Positions 26,132-39,771 are shown, counted from the stretch's first letter. The stretch is 64,000 bases of DNA from Symbiodinium sp. CCMP2592 (GCA_905221615.1 CAJNDT010005824.1:236001-300000); one strand, 5' to 3'. Notes: generated by a model not told the origin, from the letters alone. Made by a program: numbers and translations.

Positions 26132-29100
26132 CTTAATTCGAGACCGAGGCCGCAGGATTCAAATGAATTAAATGCGGAGCACTCCACAAAGATCCCAAGC
26201 CATTGAAAGAATTAAGGGAAATGCTGGCTATTGATTCTGTTATTTCATTTGAATAGGGGCGTGGGGCACAGAATGAACAATTGTAAATGAGATGAATGCG
26301 GAGCGCCTTTCAGAGCTCCCAGACCATTCAAAAAACGAACGTGTTAAACGAGTTAATTGAATTAGTTGAAGTAATTCCTATTTCATTTAGTTCATTTAAT
26401 TCGGGGCCTGGGCCACAGAATCAAAAGAATTAAATGAATTAAATGCATACCGCTCTCAGAGCTCCCAGTCCATTTCAAGAATTAAATGAATCAATATTGA
26501 ATGAACTAGTTGAATTAATTAGTTCTAATTCATTTAACTCACTTTATTCTGCGGCCCGAGCCCCGAGTTAAATGAATTAACTAAATTAATTACGTAATTC
26601 ATTCATTTAATTCTGTGGCCCGAGTCCTGAATTAAATGAATTAATTAATTAATTCCTTTAATTCACTTGATTCATTTTATTCTGTGAAAGGCCTAGCAGC
26701 CACCCCCAGGAGGCCGGATTTAATTCATTTAATTCGGGGCCTGGGCCGCAGAATTAAAAGAATTAAATGCCCGCTTTCAGAGCTCCCAGGCCATTTAAAG
26801 AATTAAATGAATGAATTAATTGAATTAATTGAAATAATTGAATTGATTAAGTAATTCATTTAATTCATGTATTTCTGCGGCCCGAGCCCCGAATTAAATG
26901 AATTAAATGAATTAATTAATTAATTCATTTAATTCTGCGGCCCGAGTCCCGAATTAAAGGAATTAAAAGAATTAAATAATTAGTTCTATTGATTCAATTA
27001 ATTCATTTAATTCATTTGATTTTGTAAATGGCTCAGGAGCCACTCCCAGGAGGCCGGATTTAATTCATTTAATTCATTTAATTCGGGGCCTGGGCCACAG
27101 AATTAAATGAATTAAATGAATTAAATGCCGACCGCTCTCAGGGCTCCCAGGCCATTTAAAGAATTAAATGAATTAAATGAATTAATTGAATTAATAGAAT
27201 TAATTAATTAATTCATTTTATTCATTTAATTCTGCGGCCCGAGCCCCGAATTAAATGAACTAAATGAATTAATTAATTAATTCATTTAATTCATTTAATT
27301 CTGCGGCCCGAGCCCCGAATTAAATGAATTAAATGAATCAATTAATTAATTCATTTAATTCAATTAATTCAATTAATTCAATTAATTCATTTAATTCTGT
27401 AAATGGCCTAGTAGCCACCCCCAGGAGGCCGGATTTAATTCATTTAATTCATTTAATTCGGGGCCTGGGCCACAGAATTAAAAGAATTAAATGAATTAAA
27501 TGCCGACTGCTCTCAGGGCTCCCAGGCCATTTAAAGAATTAAATGAATTAAATGAATTAATTGAATTAATAGAATTAATTAATTAATTCATTTAATTCTG
27601 CGGCCCGAGCCCCGAATTAAATGAATTAAATGAATTAATTCATTAATTCATTTAATTCATTTAATTCTGCGGCCCGAGCCCCGAATTAAATGCATTAAAT
27701 GAATTAATTAATTAATTCATTTAATTCAATTAATTCAATTAATTCATTTAATTCTGTAAATGGCCTAGTAGCCACCCCCAGGAGGCCGGATTTAATTCAT
27801 TTAATTCGGGGCCTGGGCCACAGAATTAAAAGAATTAAATGAATTAAATGCCGACCGCTCTCAGGGCTCCCAGGCCATTTAAAGAATTAAATGAATTAAA
27901 TGAATTAATTGAATTAATAGAATTAATTAATTAATTCATTTAATTCATTTAATTCTGCGGCCCGAGCCCCGAATTAAATGAATTAAATGAATCAATTAAT
28001 TAATTCATTTAATTCAATTAATTCAATTAATTCAATTAATTCATTTAATTCTGTAAATGGCCTAGTAGCCACCCCCAGGAGGCCGGATTTAATTCATTTA
28101 ATTCATTTAATTCGGGGCCTGGGCCACAGAATTAAAAGAATTAAATGAATTAAATGCCGACTGCTCTCAGGGCTCCCAGGCCATTTAAAGAATTAAATGA
28201 ATTAAATGAATTAATTGAATTAATAGAATTAATTAATTAATTCATTTAATTCTGCGGCCCGAGCCCCGAATTAAATGAATTAAATGAATTAATTCATTAA
28301 TTCATTTAATTCATTTAATTCTGCGGCCCGAGCCCCGAATTAAATGCATTAAATGAATTAATTAATTAATTCATTTAAATCAATTAATTCAATTAATCCA
28401 TTTAATTCTGTAAATGGCCTAGTAGCCACCCCCAGGAGGCCGGATTTAATTCATTTAATTCGGGGCCTGGGCCACAGAATTAAAAGAATTAAATGAATTA
28501 AATGCCGACCGCTCTCAGGGCTCCCAGGCCATTTAAAGAATTAAATGAATTAATTGAATTAATAGAGTTAATTAATTAATTCATTTAATTCATTTAATTC
28601 TGCGGCCAGAGCCCCGAATTAAATGAATTAAATGAATTAATTAATTAATTCATTTAATTCATTTAATTCTGCGGCCCGAATTAAATGAATTAAAAGAATT
28701 AATTAATTAATTCATTTAATTCAAGTAATTCAAGTACTTCAATTAATTCAATTAATTCAATTAATTCATTTAATTCATTTAATTCATTTAATTCATTTAA
28801 TTCATTTAATTCATTTAATTCTGTAAATGGCCTAGCAGCCACCCCCAGGAGGACGGATTTAATTCATTTAATTCGGGGCCTGGGCCACAGAATTAAATGA
28901 ATTAAATGAATTAAATGCCGACCGCTCTCAGGGCTCCCAGGCCATTTAAAGAATTACATGAATTAAATGAATTAATTGAATTAACTAATTAATTCATTTA
29001 GTTCATTTAATTCTGCGACCCGAGCCCTGAATTAAATGAATTAAATGAATTAATTAATTAGTTCATTTAATTCAATTAATTCAATTAATTCATTTAATTC

Positions 29101-29995
29101 TGTAAATGGCCTAGGAGCCATCCCCAGGAGTCTGAGATTTAATTCATTTAATTCATTTAATTCGGGGCCTGGGCCACAGAATTAAAAGAATTAAATGAAC
29201 TAAATGCCGACCGCTCTCAGGGCTCCCAGGCCATTTAAAGAATTAAATGAAATAAATGAATTAAATGAATTATTGAACTAATTAATTATTTCATTTAATT
29301 CATTTAATTCTGCGGCCCGAGCCCCGAATTAAATGAATTAATTGAATTAATTAATTAATTAATTCATTTAATTCTGCGGCCCGAGTCCCGAATTAAATGA
29401 ATTAATTAATTGATTCATTTAATTCAATTAATTCATTTAATTCATTTAATTCTGTAAATGGCCCAGCAGCCACCCCAGGAGGCCGGATTTAATTTAATTC
29501 GCGGCCTGGGCCACAGAATTAAAAGAATTAAATGAATTAAATGCCGACCGCTCTCAGGGCTCCCAGGCCATTTAAAGAATTACATGAATTAAATGAATTA
29601 AATGAATTAATAAGAATTAATTAATTATTTCATTTAATTCATTTAATTCTGCGGCCCGAGCCCCGAATTAAATGAACTAAATGAATTAATTAATTAATTC
29701 ATTTAATTCATTTAATTCTGCGGCCCGAGCCCCGAATTAAATGAATTAATTAATTGATTCATTTAATTCAAGTAGTTCAATTAATTCAATTAATTCAATT
29801 AATTCATTTAATTCATTTAATTCACTTAATTCTGTAAATGGCCTAGCAGCCACCCCCAGGAGGCCGGATTTAATTCATTTAATTCATTTAATTCGGGGCC
29901 TGGGCCACAGAATTAAATGAATTAATTAATTAATTCATTTAATTCATTTAATTCGGAGCTCAAGAAGCAGAATTAAAAGAATTTAATGAATTAAT
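26132..29995. repeat. AT-rich satellite, (AATTAAATG)n with GC-rich punctuation
   Basis: Short AATTAAATGAATTAA / TTCATTTAATT tracts alternate with conserved GC-rich blocks: CCCCCAGGAGGCCGGATTT, TCGGGGCCTGGGCCACAG, GGGCTCCCAGGCCATTTAAAG and CTGCGGCCCGAGCCCCG. The GCCGGATTT block recurs at about 26713, 27053, 27430, 27787, 28083, 28440, 28850, 29140, 29483 and 29861. A doublet period of about 653 bp links 27430 with 28083 and 27787 with 28440. Both strands look alike because the AT tracts are self-complementary. Confidence 0.92.
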
Positions 29996-30029
29996 GGGGC
30001 AGTGGCCAAATAGACCCCAAAGGCCCCTC

Positions 30030-30060
<31 letters not shown>

Positions 30061-30460
30061 CGTATACATATACATACATATATATATATACACACACATA
30101 TATATATATACATATTATACACACATCTCATATGCAGGATAATATAAACACAAAAAAGTATTGTGTAAGATTGTGGCTGTGGTATCAAATAGTACAGTGT
30201 AGTACCGAATAACATAATTTCGTATAGTCTCGTGTAGTATAAGAAGGTATAGTATAGCAAAAGTTTAATACAACATAACACGTTGTACTATGATATAATA
30301 TAATAACAAAGATAACAGCATAACAAATTGCATTCAGAATTAAAGTAGTATGACATTATATATTAGACTACAGTGCAATACAATATAACGCAGTAAAGTA
30401 TAATTTCAACATGATACTCTATATATATATATATATGTATACTTTATACGTTATTTGTTC
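30030..30460. repeat. (TA)n/(TACATA)n microsatellites and TAGTA-rich run
   Basis: TATATA and ACATATACATA tracts at 30032-30120, TAGTATA-type sequence to 30400 and another (TA)n at 30420-30435. No gene. Confidence 0.85.
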
Positions 30461-31591
30461 ATGCAATTGCTTAAAGTGTGGGCCCCCTGCAAGGGCTTTG
30501 CTCGGCAAGCAACGGGATTGCTGCAGCTTCTGCAGAGGCCCTGCGATCGGGTAACCTGGGCAGTGATAGTCTTAGATATTGAGCGCGGGAACTTTAAACT
30601 TTTTGGCCTTATATATTCGCTCTATCTCAGAAAGTTTCAGCTTGCTGAGGTCCGGTTGTTGAAGAAAAGACCATCATTCCCTATTGGGGCCTATTGCTCC
30701 GTAAATTGTCAGCAAGAAGCACAACACGCGACCTAAGTTTTGAGGCGGTACTTGCTACAGTGTAGCATGGTATAGTCTAGCACCGGATAGCATAATGTGG
30801 TATAGGTCAGGATAGTATTAGATGACCGGACAACTCGAATCGGGCCTAGGCAGATAGTCTATGCGAGTTATAAGTTCACGGTTACATGGGGTTTAGGTTT
30901 CCTTTAAGGGTTCTGTAAGGTTTAGGGTAGCTATAAGTAGGGTTATAAGAGAAACATGGCGGTTGCAGAGGCAGGATTCTGTCGAGTAAGGGGAGGTGAG
31001 GGCTTGTGCAAAGGCGATATAAATCGTGGAATTATTAGAGTCCAGGCTTCAGGTCATTACACATACCCACAGGGATTAAGGGTTTATCTTCATTGGGTTA
31101 GGGTTTACGGGTTGGGATTCATCATCGTCAGGGTTTAGGGTTTATCATCATCATCATCATCATGGCCATCGTGGGCAAGGTGATGATCGTTAACAGACTT
31201 GTCGTCGCGCCTCGCTACGTTTCTGTCTCAGGTTTCGCTGCTATTGAGAAGTCTTGGTGGGATGGCTCGGATGCCCAAGGGCAATTCAGGAATATGAGTT
31301 CTTGTTAAGGGGTTTAAGATGCCATAATAATAGGGACCTATTGCAAATAATATAGTTTCCTTATTATGGTAACTTCATTCAAATCCCGGAACAAGAACCT
31401 AAACCCTAAACCCCAAACCAGAGATCCCAATACCCCTTAATTAATTAAGGAATATATACCTTAAATCATATTAGGGGTCCTACGATAATATAGGGTATAT
31501 TCCTAAAGTAAGGGATATAGGGAAACCAAACCCTACAGCCTAAACCCCAAACCTTAAACCCTAAACCCTCAACTTCAAACCTGCGAGGCTC
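30461..31591. other. Gene-poor flank, 30.5-31.6 kb
   Basis: Contains a foldback fragment near 30862-30950, TTTAGGG-like tracts at 31070-31140 and a (CAT)n run at 31141-31163. Short open frames here have no features of genes. Confidence 0.5.
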
Positions 31592-31780
31592 GCTTGGAGG
31601 TTTATGGGTAGTTATAAGTAGGGTTTTAAGGGGTTTAGGGAGTTTAGGGTTCCTTTAAGAGTTCTATCGGGTTTAGGGTTTAGGGTTTTTGTAAGTAGGG
31701 TTATAAGTAGGGTAACTATACTTATAACCCATATTAGGGGACTGATAGCCCCACTTGTAGCTAGCCCTGAACCTCCAAGC
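31592..31780. repeat. Foldback element, 'GGAGGTTCA' family, long form
   Basis: CTTGGAGGTTTATGGGTAG at the left pairs with CTAGCCCTGAACCTCCAAG at the right. The interior holds TTTAGGG units and GTTCCTTTAAGAG, the same architecture as 5871-6064. Confidence 0.7.
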
Positions 31781-32089
31781 AACATCCGGTAGGCCCTTAG
31801 AATGAACACTACTTCTATAGTGTCCTTAGGCATTATTTTTCGTTTCGTTCATAAGAACTGTTTAGAACGAAAGAGAAGATTGACAATGCTGTTTTTGTCA
31901 ATGGTTCTAATGGGGTTTAGACTTCAGCCTAAATACCCCACTTGAGAGCCCCGTAACCCTGAAGCCGAAAGCCCAAACTCTGAAACCCAAAGCCCTGTAG
32001 GGTTTAGGGTGTTTCAATTCTTTCGTCTTTAGGAACACCCCCTGAAGGCTCAACTCTGGACCAAAAAATGCTCAATCCAGCCCGTCCCT

Positions 32090-33150
32090 AAAGCCTGAAC
32101 TCTACTCCCCAAACCCCAAAAACCCTAAGCCCCAGACCCCGGAACCCTAAACCCCTATAAGCCCTAAACCCCACACCCCCAAACGCCTAAAGCGGTAAAC
32201 CCTAAACCCCAAACCCCTAAGGCCTACACCCACTAAAGCCTAAACTCCGAAGCCCCTAAACCCCTAAACCCTGACTCCCTGAGCCCCTAAACCCTTAACC
32301 CCACACACCTAAAGCCTACAACCTAAACCACCAAACCCCAAACCCCTAAGGCCTACACCCACTAAAGCCTAAACTCCGAAGCCCCTAACCCCTAAACCCT
32401 AGCTCCCTGAGCCCCTAAAGCCTTAAAGCTCAGCCTCGGAGGCGCCTCAGGGTGCTTCCGCCTGGGGCTCGCCCGGAAACAGTGCTGGCCTGAGTCGATG
32501 GGGTTTGGGGGTGTAGGGGCTCAGGGAGTTAGGGTTTAGGGGTTAGGGGTTTATGGGTTTAGGGCGCCAGGGTTTGGAGGTTTGGGGGTTTAGGGGCTCA
32601 GGGTGTCAGGATTTAGGGGTTCGGGGTCTAGGGAGTGAGGGTTTTAGGGGTTAGGGGTTTAGGGAGTGAGGGTTTAGGGGTTCGGATTAGGAACCTTGGG
32701 CGCCTTTTTTCGGGCTCCTTTAAAGGGGTCTTCAAGGGTTAGGGGTTTTAGGGGGTTAGGGGGGTTCGGATTCGGAACCTGATTAAGAAACCTTGGGCCT
32801 TTATCAGGGTTCCTTATATGTATGCAACTATTTTGGGGTTAGGGGTTTAGGGGCTGGGGGAGTTTGGGTTTAGGGGTTTAGAGGATCAGATCAGGGGCTC
32901 AGGGTTTAGGGGTTTAGGGGCTCAGGGAGTCAGGGTTTAGGGGTTAGGGGTTTAGAGGCTCGGGGAGTTAGGATTTAGGGGCTAGGGGTTTAGAGGCTCG
33001 GGGAGTCAGGATTTAGGGGCTAGGGGTTTAGAGGCTCAGGGAGTTTGGGTTTAGGGGTTTAGAGGGAGTGAGGATTACGGGGTTTGGGGTGTATAGGTTC
33101 AAGGCTTTGGGGCTTGGGGGTTTATGGATTTAGGGGTTAGGATTAAGGGT
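32090..33150. repeat. Opposed telomere-like arrays
   Basis: From 32090 to about 32425 the sequence is C-rich (CCCTAAACCCC, GAGCCCCTAAA words). After a spacer of about 70 bp of mixed GC-rich sequence (32430-32500) it becomes G-rich (TTTAGGGGTT, GGGGCTCAGGGAG words) to about 33150. The C-rich half repeats CTAAGGCCTACACCCACTA; the G-rich half repeats GGCTCGGGGAGTYAGGATTT. The two halves are roughly inverted relatives with degenerate units. Confidence 0.75.
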
Positions 33151-33508
33151 AGTATCGTATAGTAGAGCATATTATGGGTAGTTCTCTCAATGCGGGTCCC
33201 TTTGTTTGTAGGGCCCCTTGAAAGAGACTTATAGCGGTATGAGGGTACTACGTGGCTAGTTCTCTATATTAGGGTCTCATTTGGGGTCCTTTGTAATATG
33301 GGTGCCGTAAGAGGGATCCTAATTTAGATAACTACCCCTATGCTGGGGATGAACACGGTTGGGGGTGTTGGGTTTGGGTTCCATCTAATCCTTTCTCAGG
33401 TAGTGTCTTGTGGTTGACTTCCTAGGCCTTGGCAGCGTTGTCTTCGGGGTGAACACCTGCATACATACATGGCGCGCCCTCAGGTTGGCTTTCTATTTTC
33501 CTTATTAT
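33151..33508. other. Gene-poor flank, 33.2-33.5 kb
   Basis: Contains part of a foldback with GGTTCTCTNAATGCGGGTCCC words (also near 60388-60480). No gene. Confidence 0.4.
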
Positions 33509-33609
33509 GGGTGGTTGTCAAAATTAGGGTCCCGTTTTGGGTCCTTCTTATAATACGGCACCTAATATGTAGGGTACCCAGAAAGGGACCCTAATTTTGA
33601 CAACCACCC
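33509..33609. repeat. Foldback element, 'GGGTGGTTGTCAAAATTAGG' family
   Basis: Perfect 25-bp arms start GGGTGGTTGTCAAAATTAGG. Other copies are at 35997-36100 (diverged), about 42790-42867 and 45738-45910 (compound). Perfect arms in this copy suggest recent origin. Confidence 0.8.
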
Positions 33610-34199
33610 TTATGGAACCTTTGAAGACCCCAAAATAAGTTAGTAGATACCTTATGGACCCATTCCTTAATTAAGGGGTATTAGAATCCCCTAGACCCTA
33701 AACCCTTTAGATCCCCCTTAAGGGATCCCTTTAAGGAACCCCGGGTTATCCTTATGGAACCAATTTGAAAGCGACACCCAGGTCCTGGCGCCCAAGAAGC
33801 TGCGGAACTTGGATCGCGCGGGATGCCCCAGTCCGATGAGGTAGAGCTTACCCATAGGCCCCAAAGTAGTTCCTTTTTGGGATTACCTTGTAGGATTCTA
33901 TTTTTGAATCCCAAAAAGGTTACCTTAAGCCGGGATAGGGATAGCCTACCTTGTTGAGGACTTAAAAAAATCATTATAAGGAACCCTGAAAAGGTAGGTT
34001 CTTCAGGGTTAAGATATAGATAGGATGTGTATTGAAGGGGCCGAAGCTTAGCACCTGTTTGCGCCTGTGTGTGTTGTGGGTATGGGTACGCGGTGTCAGG
34101 GTTTAATTACGAAGGTATTTCATAAGAAGTTGCAGTGATGCAGAGCGTCCCAGGAGCATGTTCACATAATCCTTAACTCTAAGCTGTGGCCCTAGTCCC

Positions 34200-34342
34200 T
34201 ACAATTTGTTTGCTCACCCTATACGGGTGGATGGCTGGCTGGGTGGATGGATGGATGGATGGCTGGATGGCTTGATGGGTAGTTGCACATACAGCCGGTT
34301 AGTTGGATAGAGAGCGCCAGAGAGAGAAAGAGAGAGAGAGAG

Positions 34343-34375
<33 letters not shown>

Positions 34376-34379
34376 GAGA

Positions 34380-34411
<32 letters not shown>

Positions 34412-34640
34412 CAGAGAGAGAGAGACACAGAGACAGAGACAGAGACAGAGGCAGAGGCAGAGGCAGAGGCAGAGGCAGAGGCAGAGACAGAGAGATAGAT
34501 AGATAGGCAGGCAGGCAGGTAGCTAGGGGAGGTAGGTAGATAGGGTGGGCGTAATGTAGACAAGTAGGTAGATCGGCGGATAGGTAGGCACATGGATAGA
34601 CAGATAGATAGGATACGATAGGATAGGATAGATCTAGATA
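34200..34640. repeat. GGAT and AGAGAC/AGGCAG microsatellites
   Basis: GGATGGAT tracts at 34228-34270, AGAGAGACAGAG tracts at 34318-34500 and GATAG/GTAGG tracts to 34640. Long open frames on both strands are low-complexity artefacts. Confidence 0.95.
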
Positions 34641-35996
34641 CACAGGTAGATAGCCTTGTACAAAGATAGTTGTAGAAATTAGTAGTTATTAAAATAGATC
34701 GACAGAAAGAATGATGCATGTGTACATATGTAAGATTACCTACTGCATGTACTTGCACGTGATCATAGGTGCGCGTATGCAAGCACGGGTGCGCTTGCGT
34801 ATGTATGCTTGCATCTATCTATTCGTTATCTTTCTAGCTCGCTGTCTAGCTCTCTAGACTTAGATATAAACAGCTAGCTAAGCACCTATAACAAAGCTAG
34901 CCAGCTATCCAGGTAGCTAGCCAGCTGACTGATTGACTAACTAAGGAACAGACAAACTGGCTAATCTCTCTAGCCTAGCTAAATTAATGAACGGCCTAAC
35001 TATCTATCTGTCTGTCTCTCTGTCTCCCTAGTAGTAGAGTAGGCAACCTTTAAGCTTTTTTGGGAAGTATAGTCCCTATATAATCCCTATATAACCAACA
35101 AAAGTTGACCTTTAGTTCTATCCAAGCCCAAAACCCTAAACCCCTAAAGCCCTACAACCCTAAACCCTAAGTGAACCAAGGAGAACCCGATGCCGAAACC
35201 CGCAGTTTTGCAGGCCCTTAGTCGCATGACCTTCTTTCAGCTGCTGCGTCTGGCACCACAGGACAGGGTTTAGGTAGGGTTTGTGTTTAGGAGGGAGTAG
35301 GGTTGGGGTTTAGGGTTTGGGTTTGGGTTTAGGCTTTAGTATTGATGGCATTGTGTCAAGTACTGCGCACATTCGCTTCTTCTCCCTGGTGACCTGGTGC
35401 TTCGTAGTCGTAGTTAACGGGGGAATGGATCCCTATAGCAGCCCCCATAAAATACCCAATAGTCGTCTCCACAACCCATTCCCCATTCCCTAGTAAGAAC
35501 CAGACAGCCTACTAAGAACCCAAAGCCTATAGTATAACCCTTATAGTAGCCCCTATAGTATATTCCCCGTAAAGGAACCCTTATATAAAGGCACAGAATA
35601 AGAACCCACCAGTCTTTTGAAAGTCTGACAAGTCGACTTGCAGCCTGCGGCCGCCGGAAGAAACCAAGCAGCGGACAGCAGCGGTCATCTGGGTTGCGGC
35701 GGTCTTGTGTCAGTAGGTTTTGGGGCCCATTATACTATATTTATAATAAGGAACCCCCCAAAATAGCATAGGTAGTCTCTTAATGTAGAGTCCTTAATAG
35801 TTGCGTCTACTATTGTGGGATTCCTTATTATAGTTACAGTGTAATATACCCCAAACCCTATTGTAATTATTAAGGCCCCTATTTGTACGGTGACAATCGT
35901 CCTTGAAGCCAGGACGACCAGCAGGGGCATGCTATCGCGCAGGCGATTTACGAGCTTCGGCGTGCTGCCGTCTGAGGTGGAGGCCAGAGCCTACAT
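34641..35996. other. Gene-poor flank with two foldback types
   Basis: CTAGCTAGC-type runs lie at 34830-35030. At 35033-35118 is a foldback with AGGCAACCTTTAAGCTTTTT whose relative is at about 49088-49168. At about 35717-35867 is a foldback with ATAATAAGGAACCCCCC arms. CCCTAAACCC words are at 35130-35170. No gene. Confidence 0.55.
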
Positions 35997-36100
35997 GGGT
36001 GGTTGTCAAAGTTGTGGTCCCTTCTTGGGTCCCTAAAACAATACGGCACCTAATTTCTATAGGGTGCCCAAAAAAAGGGACCGAATTTTCACAACTACCC

Positions 36101-39000
36101 AGATCTATTCCAGGAGGTAGGGGCTTAGGATACAGAAAGTTGGAGGATCTTCAGGGTTTGGGGTATGGCGGAAGTGGCTTTCCCGAACGTCGGTTGAGAT
36201 TACGCCCGGTTGGGGCCGCTCTTCGATTTCTTCGAAAGTGCTGTTTAGGGTTTAGGTCGCTTAGCACCGATACCGGGTCCCTCATTCATTTTCGGAACTC
36301 GCAGGTGAAGTTGCACTCGTGTTCATGTCTAGATAAATAATTAACACCAGTATGTTCTATAGAAACCATGTAATATATGCATGTATTACATATAAACATA
36401 TCTGATGGGTAATGCTTTTGAGCAGAATTTAGGGCATTGAGAAGGTTCCCACACGCTAGTGCGCTTTTTGCCCTGGAGGTTCGATTCCCAGTGAGCCACA
36501 ATGGAGAAGTCAGAAGCCCGCGTGCCTTTTAGCAGTGTTCGCCCGTTTCAGAGGGGCATCCGGGCTACTTTGTAAAGCCATCCTTCATGTCGAGGCAAGC
36601 TGACGTTTCTCACGCCCCGAGTGGAGAAGTCTAAGTTTCACAGCGGTCAGGTTTCGTCTGATATGACTGCTCTCAGCGACGCTGCTTTGGAGCGTAGGGT
36701 ATCGCTTCCCCGCAAGTCCTCGAAACCACGAGCCACAAAGACTCACAGGCTGGACCCCAATGTAGAGGAAACCTTCCTCCATCTCTTACGCTGGAGGTGG
36801 TCTCCCAAGCACGTGGCAATGAACGAGTCAAGCTAAACCGATGAGTTTCTTCGTATATGTCGATATACTTTGATATACTACTAGAGTATGCTAGAAAATC
36901 TCATATTGTAGTAAAACTCAAATCCTAGCAGTTGCGCAGTCTTCCGTTCCTCTCGGAGGAGAAGGCTTGAACCGTATCGAACCTTAAACTCGCCTTGAAG
37001 CCCGAAGTCTTGCGTTGAAATCTTTCAGCTCACGGGGCTATGGAGGGCGCCAGCCTGCTTTCTCGGAGTTCTTGCGAGCTGAGCGGCAGGATGTCGGTTT
37101 TGTTCCATTCATAGGAGGCCAAAAAGGGTTGTAGCCTATGTGGGTTTAGTAGGGATTAGGGTTCCCATAATAGGGTTCATATTAAGGAATCCTTACCCCA
37201 AGAATCGTAAACCCCCCTTTTGGCCTCTCATCATCCATGCGTAGAAAGTCATTCTCTGCCGGCAGCTGCGGCTGGGCTTCGGAGGCTGTCCCTGGGCTTT
37301 AGGTTTTTGTTGCCATAGGTTTCCGAGCGCAATGCTGGAGACCAGGTACAGCTTTGGGTCAGGTTAATCGGGTTCATGTGTAACGAACATACTATAGTGT
37401 AATATACTATAGCATAATATTGTATATATGTAATATATATATATATATATATATATAGATAGATAGATAGATAGATAGATAGTATGATCACGATGCTCCG
37501 CCGGAGCTGCGGTCGAAATGACCTGTGCAGAGCGATCCGCCGCCCATACGCATGTTTCGAGCCTTCCAGAGGGTCCTACCAATAGTCTTGTGGGGGGGTC
37601 CTTATGAACGGTTTAGGGTTTAGGGTAACTTATCATATTTGTAAAAGTAGGGTCCCCGAAACCCTGTTCCAACCAGCAAGGAACCCAGAGTAGGTGTCTG
37701 AATATCTACAGCCTCGCATTGCCCCCCCTACGTTGCCACGAGAACATCTGCCCCCAAACCCTGTATCTGTTAACGAGGCCATGGCTTGTGCACATTTTCG
37801 GTGGTTGTCGGATGTTTGCTTAATGTGCTGTTCTGCTTTGGCGGAGCCTGTGTAATCAAGAGCACCTGAGCACTTAAACACAACCCAACAGTCAAACGAG
37901 CCAAACCGAACACATGAAGCAGAACCCTTGGAGAAAGCAGCAACCACGTAGAACAGCGACCCCAAGCCTGGGTCCCACACCCAGGTTTCCCACTCTATTG
38001 AAAGTAAGTTCAGTAGCGCCATCAGCAACTCAGCAACCGTAAACCCTGGTTGGTTTAGGGCGTGCATGACTAGTTCTGTATGACATATGGCCACGCTCCA
38101 TGCCACACCCTACTATAGGGGCCTAAATCAAAACCTATCCTATTTTGGGGGTTCCTTTTTATAAGTAGAGTCTAGTGAGTCTAGTGGGCCCCAAAGCCCT
38201 ATTCTAACTATTAAGGCACCGATAAAGCTACGTGTGTCCGTCAGCCAGCTCAAAAACACCCAAAACCCTTGAACCCTACACGCTGAATCCGAGCTCAAAC
38301 CCTAAAGAGAACATGAAAGCCCTCAAGCCCCAAAGCAGACCTTGCAGTAACGGATAAGGGAGTTTCCGAAAATAGGATCCCTCATATAGTATCTTAATAG
38401 CAGGATCCTTATTTCCGGACCCCCAAAATAGGCACCCCCCAGTTTTCGGAAACTCCCATACAGGAACCCACATGCCGGAGCCCGCGATGGCAACCGCCCT
38501 TTTCAACTCACCACCCACACTGAGAATTCCCTCAAAGGCCCCTTTTCTGGCACCAGGCCTCCATCAACCCAAAACGCGAAACCCGAAACCCCAAGCCCTT
38601 AAACCCTAAACCCCAAATCCAGCTCGTGCGACAGAAAAGGCACTCAAAAAAAAACGAAAAAACACACATCCATGGCTTCTCCCTGAGCCTCAAACCCTTT
38701 CAATCCCGAAGCGGCCTCTGAAATCCGACTGGAGACCAAATAAGGATCCTTCCACTTCGCAGGCTCTCTGAGTATTCTCTCAGACTCTTCGCAGTTCCTT
38801 GTGGCAAACCTCCTGGATTCCCAGACCCCCTGGAGGATCTAGAAAGTAGATCCCTTAATTTGGGGCCCTATACTACTAAGGGTACTTTATAAAAACCCCC
38901 ATTAAGGGATCTACTTTTTGGATCCTCCCGGGGGTCTGGGTTATGTAGATCCGCGCGGGTTGCAAGTCCGACGAAGCAGAGGATAGGAGCCACGGCTTTC
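36101..39000. other. Gene-poor flank, 36-39 kb
   Basis: Includes foldbacks at 37109-37231 (TCATAGGAGGCC family; other copies 53458-53580 and a truncated one at 479), 38112-38222 (AGGGGCCTAAAT family) and 38358-38457, plus a (TA)n/(GATA)n run at 37430-37480. Open frames at 36621-36836 and on the minus strand at 37633-38106 lack an ATG or domain support and are not called. Confidence 0.5.
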
Positions 39001-39160
39001 GTGCGTCCCAGGGGGCCTCTTGGGGTTTTGGGGATTAGGGTTTAGGGTTTGGGGTTTAGGGTTTAGGGTTTGGGGTTTAGGGTTTAGGGTTTAGGGTTTA
39101 GGGTTGGTTTAGGGTTTAGGGCTCGGGTTTTGGGGATCAGGTTTAGGGTCTTGTTAGACC
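39001..39160 (+). repeat. TTTAGGG telomere-like tract
   Basis: About ten TTTAGGG or TTTGGGG units, several in perfect tandem at 39045-39110. Interstitial rather than terminal, because other sequence continues on both sides. Confidence 0.9.
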
Positions 39161-39589
39161 CTCAGGCCCTACACCCTGCGCCCTGAGCCTAAACCCCTGA
39201 ATCCCAAGATGCTGCACTACTGTTCCTGCTGTTGTGACGAGTGTCTTTGGTCAAATGAAGCAAATATCTGCTTTCTGGCCCGGCGGTGACACCCTAAGTA
39301 AATCTCAGTCAGACCCGACATGCTGCTTCGTAAGCTCCGTGAAGTAACTTAGATAGTGGACTTTGAATATTTGGCCTTATATATTAGTTCTATCCCACAA
39401 AGTTTGAACTTTTTGGGGCCCGGTTGTTGAAGAAGAGAGGTAAAGGCAAATAAACCAGCAAAGGCAAGTAAACATATACACCCCTAAGGTTTGGAGTTTC
39501 TTCATAACAACCCTATATCCGGTTTTGGTAAGCTTTCTGTATACATATGTATGTGCACACACAGAATATGCGTATATGTGTACATTTAT

Positions 39590-39740
39590 TAGTGTGTGTG
39601 TGTGTGTGGATGCATGTATGTATAGATATATGTATGTATGCATGTATGTATGCATGCATGTATGCTTGTATGTATGTATGCATGTATGCATGTATGCATG
39701 TATGCATGCATGCATGCATGCATGCATGCATGCATGTATG

Positions 39741-39771
<31 letters not shown>

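Noticed and set aside
34219-34782. 187-codon minus-strand open frame, Ser/Leu and Ser/Val rich
   Set aside because: It translates AGAGAC and GGCAGA microsatellites.
36440-36500. tRNA gene, suggested by GGTTCGATTCCCAG
   Set aside because: A B-box-like word is present, but the T stem does not pair properly and there is no A box or acceptor stem upstream.
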